NCBI GenBank assembly: GCA_041394265.1 | Contig: JAWKIO010000005.1 | Coordinates: 3,224,001 to 3,288,000, forward strand | Length of the DNA: 64,000 nt | Reading direction: 5' to 3' | Source of the DNA: Acidimicrobiales bacterium | Lineage (GTDB): Bacteria > Actinomycetota > Acidimicrobiia > Acidimicrobiales > SZUA-35 | In this document: in pieces, positions 23,214-30,476 of the stretch | How positions within the stretch are numbered: the first letter of the stretch is position 1 | Layout: each line of letters starts with the position of its first letter | Program-made: the position numbers and the translations under genes | Notes under the pieces: model-generated | The model's database searches: none | The model's input: only the letters and a program-made list of their open reading frames with translations | What the model was told of the DNA's origin: nothing

Positions 23214-24935
23214 ATGCATGATCTCGTCATCACCAATGGGACCGTGGTGGATGGCACTGGAGCCGAGCGCTTCATGGCCGACATCGCCATCGACAACGAC
23301 ACCATCACCGCGATCGGGACCGATCTCGGGCCAGCTCGGCGGACCATCGACGCCGCGGGCATGATCGTCACGCCGGGGTGGGTCGACATCCACACCCACT
23401 ACGACGGCCAGCTCACGTGGGACCCCGACCTCGCTCCGTCGTCGATCAACGGCGTCACCTCGCTCGTCGTCGGTAACTGCGGCGTGGGTTTCGCTCCGGC
23501 CCACCCGACCAACCGGCAGTACCTGATCGAACTGCTCGAAGGAGTCGAAGACATCCCCGGCGCCGCACTCGCCGAGGGTTTGCAGTGGGAGTGGGAGAGC
23601 TTCCCCGAGTTCCTCGATGCACTCGAGCGGCGGGAGTGGCCAATCGACATCGGTACACAGGTGCCGCACGCCGCGCTCCGTTACTACGTGATGGGTGACG
23701 ACGGCGCCGACCTCGAGATCGCCGCCGACGCCGACCAGATCGCCACCATGGCGCTGCTGTGCGAAGAGGCCATTGCGGCGGGCGCCCTCGGGTTCACCAC
23801 GTCGCGCACCATCGCCCACCGCACGAGCACCGGTCGACGCATCGGCACGCTCAAGGCTTCCACCGACGAGGTCCTCGGCATCGCCTCGGCGCTGTCGAAG
23901 CTCGACCGTGGTGTCATCCAGCTGATCTCCGACGCCTACCAGTCCGACGACGACGAGCTGGTCGACGCCGAGATCGACCTGCTGCGGCGTCTCGCGACCG
24001 AGACCGGTCGCCCGATCAGTTTCACGGTCCAGCAGAACGACGACACACCCAACCGGTTCCGCGAACTGCTCGATGCGATCGGCCAGTGGAACGAAGCCGG
24101 TGCACATGCCAAGGCGCAGGTGGCCATTCGCCCCATCGGCGTACTGATCGGACTCAACGCGTCGGCCAACCCGCTGAACTTCAGCGCCACCTATGTGGCG
24201 ATGGCCGGAATGTCGAAGCAGGAGCGCCTGGCCGAACTGGCCAAGCCCGAGGTGAAGGCGGCGATCCTTGCCGAGCACGGTGCCGCCGATCCCAAGCTGT
24301 TCGCCCGGATCATCCATTCGGCATACGACCGCATGTACCCGTTGGCCGATGTGCCCGACTACGAACCGACGCCGGAGAACTCGGTCGCCGGTCTGGCCGA
24401 GGCCCAGGGCCGACCGGCGAGTGAGGTGCTCTACGATCTCCTGCTCGACAACGACGGCGAGCGTCTGCTCTACATCCCGCTGATGAACTACGCCAACGGC
24501 GACCTCGACGACGTGCGCGAGATGATGACCTCGTCGAACTCCATCTTCGGTCTGTCCGACGCCGGTGCCCACTGCAACGCCATCTCCGACGGCTCGATGC
24601 CGACCACGGCAATCACCCACTGGACGCGAGATCGCTCACGCGGTGAGTTGATTCCGCTCGAAGACGTCGTGCATCGCCAGACCCAGGCGACGGCTCAGCA
24701 CGTCGGCTGGACCGACCGTGGCGTCCTCGCTCCAGGGATGCTGGCCGACATCAACGTGATCGACCACGACAAGTTGCGGGTGATGGCGCCCCACCTCGTG
24801 GCTGATCTGCCGGCCGGCGGCACCCGACTGATGCAGCGGGTCGAGGGCTACAAGGCCACGATCAAGCGAGGCGTGGTCACGGTGCTCGACGACGAGCTCA
24901 CCGGCGAACGCCCGGGCCGCCTCCAGCGAGGCTGA
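23214..24935 (+). CDS. N-acyl-D-amino-acid deacylase family amidohydrolase
   Basis: A 573-residue amidohydrolase of the D-aminoacylase/dihydroorotase-like type. It opens with the small beta domain (LVITNGTVVDGTG), then the metal site HTHYDGQLTWDP, and the Cys ligand characteristic of D-aminoacylases in SLVVGNCGVGFAP. The C-terminal metal Asp is in GLSDAGAHCN, and the late beta-sandwich holds GVLAPGMLADINVID. A role in hydrolysing an N-acyl or cyclic amide bond is likely; the exact substrate is not readable. The ATG at 23214 is chosen, with GAGACT 7 bases upstream as a possible -10 box. It is divergent from the regulator gene. Confidence 0.85.
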   Translation: MHDLVITNGTVVDGTGAERFMADIAIDNDTITAIGTDLGPARRTIDAAGMIVTPGWVDIHTHYDGQLTWDPDLAPSSINGVTSLVVGNCGVGFAPAHPTNRQYLIELLEGVEDIPGAALAEGLQWEWESFPEFLDALERREWPIDIGTQVPHAALRYYVMGDDGADLEIAADADQIATMALLCEEAIAAGALGFTTSRTIAHRTSTGRRIGTLKASTDEVLGIASALSKLDRGVIQLISDAYQSDDDELVDAEIDLLRRLATETGRPISFTVQQNDDTPNRFRELLDAIGQWNEAGAHAKAQVAIRPIGVLIGLNASANPLNFSATYVAMAGMSKQERLAELAKPEVKAAILAEHGAADPKLFARIIHSAYDRMYPLADVPDYEPTPENSVAGLAEAQGRPASEVLYDLLLDNDGERLLYIPLMNYANGDLDDVREMMTSSNSIFGLSDAGAHCNAISDGSMPTTAITHWTRDRSRGELIPLEDVVHRQTQATAQHVGWTDRGVLAPGMLADINVIDHDKLRVMAPHLVADLPAGGTRLMQRVEGYKATIKRGVVTVLDDELTGERPGRLQRG

Positions 24936-24948
24936 TCGCTTGCTCGCT

Positions 24949-24979
24949 CGCCCGCTGAGCTCGAGGAGTTCAACGGGCG
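24949..24979. terminator. Bidirectional hairpin between convergent genes
   Basis: A 14-base-pair stem with a GAG loop. The outer arms CGCCCG and CGGGCG are perfect, then comes one mismatch, then TGAGCTC pairs with GAGTTCA including one G-U. It lies between two convergent stop codons. There is no strong U-tract on either side. Confidence 0.55.
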
Positions 24980-24986
24980 GCGAGGC

Positions 24987-26063
24987 TCACGTCGTCGACC
25001 ATTGGGCAGCGATGCCCTCCAGGGAGGCGACACGATGCTCGAGCGCATGGGCGACGGGGTAGAGCATCAGCTCGTCGGCTGCCGTTCGAGCCCGGAGCTG
25101 ACGCAGCCCCTCGACCACGGTCTCAGCGGTGCCGACGAGAGAGTTGCTCGGCATCGAGGTGGCGGTGGCGAAGTTCGGATGGGCCATGGCTTCATCGGGG
25201 CCGACCAGCTCGACCGGTTGTCCGGTGCGGAGCGCGAACCGCCGGAGCTTGCTCGGCGCGGCCAGGTAGTCGGCCTCCTCTGGTGTTGCGCCGACGACGA
25301 CGGTGGCCGAGACCATGAGATGCGGAGCGTCGAGCACGACCGACGGCTCGAAGTGGTCGAGGTAGATCTGGGCCGCCTGCTCGGTGCCACCCATGTCGAA
25401 GTGGTTGGCGAAGGCGAACGGGAGGCCGAGCACACCGGCGAGCTGGGCGCTGAACCCGCTCGAGCCGAGCAGCCACACCACCGGCGCCGAGGTCGCCACT
25501 GGCGTCGCCCGGAAGTGCTTGAACAATCCTTCCTCGACCCGCTCATCGCCGAGCAGACCCATGACGTCGAGCAGGTGACGAGGGAAGTCTTCGTCGAGCC
25601 CCTGAACCGAGCGTCGAAGTGCCGCAGCGGTGTTGCGGTCGGTGCCCGGCGCCCGACCGATGCCGAGGTCGATGCGGCCGGGGTTGAGTGCTTCGAGCAG
25701 GGCGAACTGTTCGGCGACCACGAGCGGCGCATGATTGGGGAGCATGACCCCGCCCGAGCCGACACGGATGCGCTCGGAATGGGCCGCGAGGTGCGCCATC
25801 AGCACCGGCGGGTTGGTCGATGCGACGCTCGACATGTTGTGGTGCTCGGCCACCCAGAACCGGCGATAGCCCAATCGGTCGGCGACCTTGACCATCTCGG
25901 TTGCCTCGCCGAGCGCCTGAGCGCTGGTGGTGCCCTTGGCGACGATGGCCAGATCCAGCACCGACAGTGGCATCGAGGCCGGGTCGATCTTCGCTCGCTG
26001 GTCGATCGAGCTCGGATCGATCGAAACGCCGTCGACGGTCGTGTGCTCGTTGGTTGGGGACAC
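24987..26063 (-). CDS. LLM-class flavin-dependent oxidoreductase (MsnO8-like)
   Basis: A 358-residue bacterial-luciferase-like TIM-barrel protein that uses FMN or F420. The typical opening strand is MPLSVLDLA at residue 31, followed by YRRFWVAEHHNM with the family His pair, RVGSGGVMLPNHAPL, and RIDLGIGRAPGTD. The layout fits the MsnO8 subgroup. The GTG at 26063 has an AGGTGA Shine-Dalgarno five bases upstream. It adds a 30-residue lead compared with the ATG at 25973, which is where the family homology begins, so the shorter start is possible. The gene is divergent from the M81 peptidase gene. Confidence 0.8.
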   Translation of the reverse strand: MSPTNEHTTVDGVSIDPSSIDQRAKIDPASMPLSVLDLAIVAKGTTSAQALGEATEMVKVADRLGYRRFWVAEHHNMSSVASTNPPVLMAHLAAHSERIRVGSGGVMLPNHAPLVVAEQFALLEALNPGRIDLGIGRAPGTDRNTAAALRRSVQGLDEDFPRHLLDVMGLLGDERVEEGLFKHFRATPVATSAPVVWLLGSSGFSAQLAGVLGLPFAFANHFDMGGTEQAAQIYLDHFEPSVVLDAPHLMVSATVVVGATPEEADYLAAPSKLRRFALRTGQPVELVGPDEAMAHPNFATATSMPSNSLVGTAETVVEGLRQLRARTAADELMLYPVAHALEHRVASLEGIAAQWSTT

Positions 26064-26149
26064 GTGTATCACCTCATGTGGTCCGAGTGGTCGAGTGTCG
26101 TCGCCTCCCGTCACCAACGCCAACCCGGACCGGCTTATGCCCGGACCGC

Positions 26150-26155
26150 TACGGT
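26150..26155 (+). promoter_or_regulatory. -10 element (TACGGT), leaderless promoter for the M81 peptidase
   Basis: TACGGT ends 8 bases before the ATG at 26164. Confidence 0.4.
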
Positions 26156-26163
26156 TCGCCCTC

Positions 26164-27657
26164 ATGCGAATCGCCATTGGAGGAATCGTCCACGAGACCA
26201 ACAGCTACGCCGTCGACTCGTTCGGGATGACGTCCTTGTCGTCCTTCGGCGTACGCCGCGATGAGCGGATCTTGCGATACGAGGGCACGCGCACCTTCAT
26301 CGGCGGCATGATCGCCGGCGCACGGGCGGCGGGGCACGAAGTGGTGCCGACGCTGCACGCCTTCGCCCAACCGTCGGGGACGATCGAAGCCGAGACGTAT
26401 TCGCTGCTGCGGGACGAGCTGGTCGAGCGGATCGAGGCTGCGTTGCCGCTGGATGCCGTCGTGCTCGACACCCATGGCGCAGGCATCGTCGAAGGCATCG
26501 ATGACCTGGAGGCCGATCTCGGTGCCTCGATCCGATCGGTGATCGGCGAATCGATTCCGCTGCTGACCACCCTCGACCTCCACGGCAGCATCACCGAGGA
26601 GATGAACGAGGTCTACGACTACCTGCTCGGCGTCTACGAGTACCCGCATGTCGACATGTACGAGCGAGGAGTCGAGGCGATCGAGGCCGTTCCTCGGTTG
26701 GCCTCGGGTGAGTGGCGGCCCGAAACCGTCGTCGAACGCCTTCCGCTCCTGATTCCGACGTCGACGACCGACCGCGGCGTTGCGGCCGAACTCCGGGATC
26801 GCTGTCTCGCAGCGACAAACGAACCGGGTGTCCTGCGTGCCGCGTTCTTCCACGGATTCCCCTACACCGACATTCCGCAGGCCGGTTCATCGATCGTCGT
26901 ATCGACCAACGGCGATCCCGAACTGGCCCGTGCGGTGGCCCAGCGTCTCGCCGCCGAGGTCTGGCAGCGGCGCGAGGAGTTCCGGGGTGAGTCGTTGACC
27001 CCAGAGCTCGCACTGCGCCGAGCGATGGATCTGGTCGCTGTGAAGGGCGGGCCGGTGGTCGTCAACGACACCGCCGACAACCCCGGCGGAGGCACGCCGG
27101 GCGACGCAACGCACGTACTGCGAGCGCTGGTGGAGGCCAACCCGGCGCGGGCCTGCTTCGCCACGATCTTCGATCCAATGGTCGCCCAGCAGGCACACGA
27201 GGCCGGGCCGAGTTCGGTCATTCGAGTATCGCTTGGTGGGAAGCACGACCAGTTGCACGGTGCGCCGCTCGAGCTGGACGTCTACGTGAAATGCGTGACC
27301 GATGGCCGATTCATCTATTCCTCGCCGATGCTGGCTGGGGTGGCGGCGGACTACGGGCGGTCGGCTCGCCTGCAGGTCGGTGGCCGGGACGGGCTCGACG
27401 TGATCGTCGTGTCGGAACGCTCGCAGGTCTTCGATCGTGAGGTCTTCGCCCTTCACGGCATCGACGTCGAGACCTACGGCCTCGTGGTGCTCAAGAGCAG
27501 CCAGCACTTCCGCGCCGGATTCGCCGACCTCGCGACCGAGATCGTGACCGCCGACAGCCCGGGGTTGACAACGCTCCGGGTCCAAAACTTCGAGCATGCT
27601 CGCGCTGACGGACCGAGGTGGCCGATCGACCCCGAGGCCGAATGGCCGATCCTCTGA
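26164..27657 (+). CDS. M81 family metallopeptidase (microcystinase MlrC-like)
   Basis: A 497-residue protein of peptidase family M81, whose known member MlrC cleaves linearised microcystin and other small peptides. Visible landmarks are RIAIGGIVHETNSY with the metal His, VLDTHGAGIV and TLDLHGSI as further metal-ligand segments, VVNDTADNPGGGTPGD in the middle, and the C-terminal domain starting at about residue 375. The length fits the family. The ATG at 26164 has TACGGT eight bases upstream. The stop codon lies inside a perfect hairpin shared with the convergent S51-type gene. The natural substrate is unknown. Confidence 0.85.
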   Translation: MRIAIGGIVHETNSYAVDSFGMTSLSSFGVRRDERILRYEGTRTFIGGMIAGARAAGHEVVPTLHAFAQPSGTIEAETYSLLRDELVERIEAALPLDAVVLDTHGAGIVEGIDDLEADLGASIRSVIGESIPLLTTLDLHGSITEEMNEVYDYLLGVYEYPHVDMYERGVEAIEAVPRLASGEWRPETVVERLPLLIPTSTTDRGVAAELRDRCLAATNEPGVLRAAFFHGFPYTDIPQAGSSIVVSTNGDPELARAVAQRLAAEVWQRREEFRGESLTPELALRRAMDLVAVKGGPVVVNDTADNPGGGTPGDATHVLRALVEANPARACFATIFDPMVAQQAHEAGPSSVIRVSLGGKHDQLHGAPLELDVYVKCVTDGRFIYSSPMLAGVAADYGRSARLQVGGRDGLDVIVVSERSQVFDREVFALHGIDVETYGLVVLKSSQHFRAGFADLATEIVTADSPGLTTLRVQNFEHARADGPRWPIDPEAEWPIL

Positions 27658-27675
27658 CCCGCGTCGTGCGGGTCA
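27655..27675. terminator. Shared hairpin containing both convergent stop codons
   Basis: TGACCCGC (27655-27662) and GCGGGTCA (27668-27675) form a perfect 8-base-pair stem with loop GTCGT. The TGA at 27655-27657 ends the + strand gene, and the TCA at 27673-27675 is the - strand stop, so the stem is built from both stops. A short bidirectional terminator is likely. Confidence 0.55.
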
Positions 27676-28395
27676 GTCGGTATCTGCGATGCTGAGGCGG
27701 AGGGTCGTCGAGTCGCCGTGGTGCCAGCCGGTGCGACCCTCGCTCGTGAGTGACCAGACCGCTCGGCGGCCCATCACGAACGACTCGCCGTCGTGGACGA
27801 CGAGCCCGGTCTCCTCGTCGACGCCGATCACCGTGGTGCCGGGGGCAACCGAGCCGAGAATCGAGTCGGTCATGCCGGGGCGAAACGAGTCGAAGCGGTC
27901 GAAGTGGGGGATGACGCAGAGGTCAGCGAACACCCCGAGGCCCGTGACGAGGCCGGCCTGGCGGGGCGACGCAGTGACCGAGCCCATCATCATGGCGCCG
28001 GCCGAGCAACCGGCGAGCGCAGCACCGTCTCGCCACGCGGCGAGCACCGCAGCCCACACGAGCGTGTTGCGCATCGTCTCGATGACGTACGCCGGGTTGC
28101 CGCCCGAGAAGTAGATGATCGACGCATCACCGATCTGCTCGGCGTTGGCGGGGTCGTCGGCTCCTACGCGATCGATGATCGACAGCGGGACCGGTTCGAG
28201 CCCGAGTCGGTCGAAGTGGGCGATGCCTTTGTCGAGCCAGGAACCGACGCTGGTCGGCCCCTCCTGCCCCGCAGCCGTCGGGATGATGACGGCCCGGGCC
28301 GCGCGGCCCGACACCCGATCGAGCAGTGCGCCGTCGATCACGTCGGAGCACGCGAGGAATTCCCCACTGCCGACGAGACCGATCGGACCGGTCAT
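27673..28395 (-). CDS. Type 1 glutamine amidotransferase-like protein, peptidase S51/cyanophycinase group
   Basis: A 240-residue protein with the S51 pattern: GLVGSGEF at the N-terminus, IIYFSGGNPAYVIE, and the nucleophile elbow LAGCSAGAMMMG with the catalytic Ser. A possible catalytic His is in CVIPHFDRF. S51 enzymes cleave after Asp or act on cyanophycin-like peptides. No cyanophycin synthetase is seen here, so a dipeptidase-type role is equally possible. The DUF1269 gene ends three bases upstream, and the two are probably cotranscribed. Confidence 0.78.
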   Translation of the reverse strand: MTGPIGLVGSGEFLACSDVIDGALLDRVSGRAARAVIIPTAAGQEGPTSVGSWLDKGIAHFDRLGLEPVPLSIIDRVGADDPANAEQIGDASIIYFSGGNPAYVIETMRNTLVWAAVLAAWRDGAALAGCSAGAMMMGSVTASPRQAGLVTGLGVFADLCVIPHFDRFDSFRPGMTDSILGSVAPGTTVIGVDEETGLVVHDGESFVMGRRAVWSLTSEGRTGWHHGDSTTLRLSIADTD

Positions 28396-28398
28396 CGA

Positions 28399-29019
28399 TC
28401 AGTCCTCTCCGGCGGCGCCGGAGGTGATCTCGTCGTCTGCGGCGCCAGAGGCGGTGTCGTGCTCTGCGGTGTCGTCGTCATGGTGAACGACCGGAATGGT
28501 CGACCCGAGTGCGTCGCCGATGCGCTGCATGGTCGATGGTTCGAAGGTCGACATCACGAGCTTCGCGCCGTTGAACCTGGCCGCCTCGGCCACGAGCATG
28601 TTGCGGTCGACGTCTTCCACCAACAGCACCACGGTGGTGGTGCCGGGTTCGACCTCGTCGCGGAACCACTCGACCCACTCGTCGGAGATCCCGAGATCGA
28701 TGACCTTGGCCGCGGCAGCGCCGGTACCGGCGCCGAGCACGGTGCCGGCAACCCAACCGACAGGGCCGCCGAGGATGAGGCCGATGAACCCGGACCAGAC
28801 CGCACCCGAGATGGCGCTGCTGGCCGGCTGGAGATCGTGCGTCTCCTGCACGGTGGTGCGACCATCGGTGTTCTTCACCACGATGACGGCGTCGTTCAGC
28901 TTGAGGTGCTTGTTGGCGTCGAGGCTCTTGGCGGCGAGCAGGAACTCCTGCGCTCGGAAGGCGTCGACGAACGACAACCCCACCAACGAACCACTCGTGT
29001 CATCACCGGTCAATCGCAT
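28399..29019 (-). CDS. DUF1269-type membrane-associated protein
   Basis: A 206-residue protein that fits the DUF1269 pattern. The N-terminal part (about 15-60) has GLSFVDAFRAQEFLLAA and AVIVVKNTDG. The central glycine-rich hydrophobic hairpin (about 75-110: SGAVWSGFIGLILGGPVG) resembles a membrane-inserting segment. A second alpha/beta half follows, and an acidic tail. The start at ATG 29019 is fixed by TACGAT six bases upstream, although the frame is open further to 29190. Its function is unknown. Confidence 0.75.
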   Translation of the reverse strand: MRLTGDDTSGSLVGLSFVDAFRAQEFLLAAKSLDANKHLKLNDAVIVVKNTDGRTTVQETHDLQPASSAISGAVWSGFIGLILGGPVGWVAGTVLGAGTGAAAAKVIDLGISDEWVEWFRDEVEPGTTTVVLLVEDVDRNMLVAEAARFNGAKLVMSTFEPSTMQRIGDALGSTIPVVHHDDDTAEHDTASGAADDEITSGAAGED

Positions 29020-29025
29020 GGTGAC

Positions 29026-29031
29026 ATCGTA
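29026..29031 (-). promoter_or_regulatory. -10 element (TACGAT), leaderless promoter for the DUF1269 gene
   Basis: TACGAT on the - strand ends six bases before the ATG at 29019. Confidence 0.45.
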
Positions 29032-29188
29032 CGCAATGGTCCAGGCGAGACACCTCGCCGGGCCGATCGCTCCAGAGCGGGGCCGGTCGCGCCAAGGCGA
29101 TGTCGACCGCGACAGGCCGGTGTTGATCGCGTCAAGCACGACGCAATCAAGATTGCAGCAGCGACACCGAGCATCGATCCTGGCGGAC

Positions 29189-30337
29189 ATGTCGATCGAT
29201 CTTCACTTCCCGCCCGACCTCGAGCAGTTGCGGGCAGTGTGGCTGCGGTTCGCTCGCGACGAATGCGGGACTTACACCCCGCTGTACCGCTCGATCTGCG
29301 AGACAGTCGCCGACCGGGCCGAGGTGCTGCAGGTCACCGCCGACGGTCCGTCGCACGCTCGCCAGCCCAACCTGTTGCTGGCCGCAGTACACGCCTTGGT
29401 GCTGCGACACCGGGCAAGTGGGCCGGCGACTCGCGACCCAGCGCTCGACCGGCTGTGCGAGATCTATGAGTCGGGTCGCAGCGACGATGCCGGAGAAGGC
29501 TTTGTCGACGTGGTGCTCTCGCACCGTGACGAGGTGGCTCGACTGCTGGCGACCAGATTCACCCAGACCAACGAATGTGGGCGAAGTGCACCGCTGTCGC
29601 TCGCGCTCCACTCCGTCGCCGAGTCGTATGTGGGCACCGGTGCGGGGCCAGCAGGCTTGGCCCTCATCGATGCCGGTTGTAGCGCCGGCCTGAACCTCGC
29701 GGTCGATCGCTACCGGATCGACTTCGGCGACGACGGCGCATTCGGTCCGAGCGGTGGACCGCTCGTCGCGTCCGAGCTGCGGGGACCGCACGTGCATTCG
29801 ATGCTTCCGCTTCCCGAATCGCTCGTCTGCATTGGTTGGCGAGTCGGGCTGGAGCGGGCGCCGGTCGATCTGTCCGACGATGAGGCCGTCACCTGGATGC
29901 AGGCTTGTCTCTGGCCTGATCAACCGCACCGGCTCGAGCGTGCCGCTCAGGCCTTCACCCAGCTCCGGAGCAACCCACCTCGCATCGAGCAGGGTGACAT
30001 GGTCGACGACCTGACCTCACTGATCGACCAGGCACCTGCCGACCTCCTGGTCACGGTGCTCACCTCTTGGGCGGCCGCGTATCTGCGCCCCGCCGACCGG
30101 GAGCGCCTGGTCGAGGTGCTGCGGGCTGCCTCGGTAAACCGGCCGATCGTGTGGTTGAGCATGGAGTTCCCGGGTGTCGCTCCGGGTCTGGCGCTGCCCG
30201 ACTTCACGGTCGACACACCGACGAGCCCGAGTCTCGTCGGTGCGCTTCACTTCGATCGAGGCGAGATCGAGCCGAGGACCATCGGCTGGACCCACCCCCA
30301 CGGCGCCTGGTTCGCCCCAGCGGCTTCCCCCGTCTGA
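29189..30337 (+). CDS. DUF2332 family protein
   Basis: A 382-residue protein matching the actinobacterial DUF2332 family. Typical segments are a helical start (LRAVWLRFARDECGTYTPLYRSI), LIDAGCSAGLNLAVDRY (a SAM-binding-like glycine motif), and SWAAAYLRPADRERLVEVL with WLSMEFPGVAP near the end. The motif-I-like segment suggests a Rossmann methyltransferase-like core, but no function is established for the family that I know of. GATCCT seven bases before the ATG may be its -10 box. It converges on the GH65 gene across two hairpin repeats. Confidence 0.78.
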   Translation: MSIDLHFPPDLEQLRAVWLRFARDECGTYTPLYRSICETVADRAEVLQVTADGPSHARQPNLLLAAVHALVLRHRASGPATRDPALDRLCEIYESGRSDDAGEGFVDVVLSHRDEVARLLATRFTQTNECGRSAPLSLALHSVAESYVGTGAGPAGLALIDAGCSAGLNLAVDRYRIDFGDDGAFGPSGGPLVASELRGPHVHSMLPLPESLVCIGWRVGLERAPVDLSDDEAVTWMQACLWPDQPHRLERAAQAFTQLRSNPPRIEQGDMVDDLTSLIDQAPADLLVTVLTSWAAAYLRPADRERLVEVLRAASVNRPIVWLSMEFPGVAPGLALPDFTVDTPTSPSLVGALHFDRGEIEPRTIGWTHPHGAWFAPAASPV

Positions 30338-30341
30338 TCAG

Positions 30342-30389
30342 CGTCTCCGGTACGTGGATGCCGCAGACGGCACCGTGGTACCGGACTTG
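30342..30389. repeat. Hairpin repeat, sub-family A, copy 3 (48 bases)
   Basis: It has the 23-2-23 layout. The outer stem is CCGGTAC/GTACCGG, then come a 5-base internal loop and the inner stem TGCCG/CGGCA closed by CAGA. It is nearly identical to copy 4, which starts 24 bases after it in the same orientation. Confidence 0.72.
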
Positions 30390-30413
30390 CTGGTACCGCT
30401 CGCCGTGCGTCGG

Positions 30414-30461
30414 CATCTCCGGTACGTGGATGCCGCAGACGGCCTCGTGGTACCGGAGTTG
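30414..30461. repeat. Hairpin repeat, sub-family A, copy 4 (48 bases)
   Basis: It differs from copy 3 at a handful of positions (for example CATCTCC at the left end and CGGCCTCG in the right arm). It keeps the CCGGTAC/GTACCGG stem and the 23-2-23 geometry. Like the 10233-10340 pair, it lies between convergent genes. Confidence 0.72.
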
Positions 30462-30476
30462 TCGAAACTCGATCGG

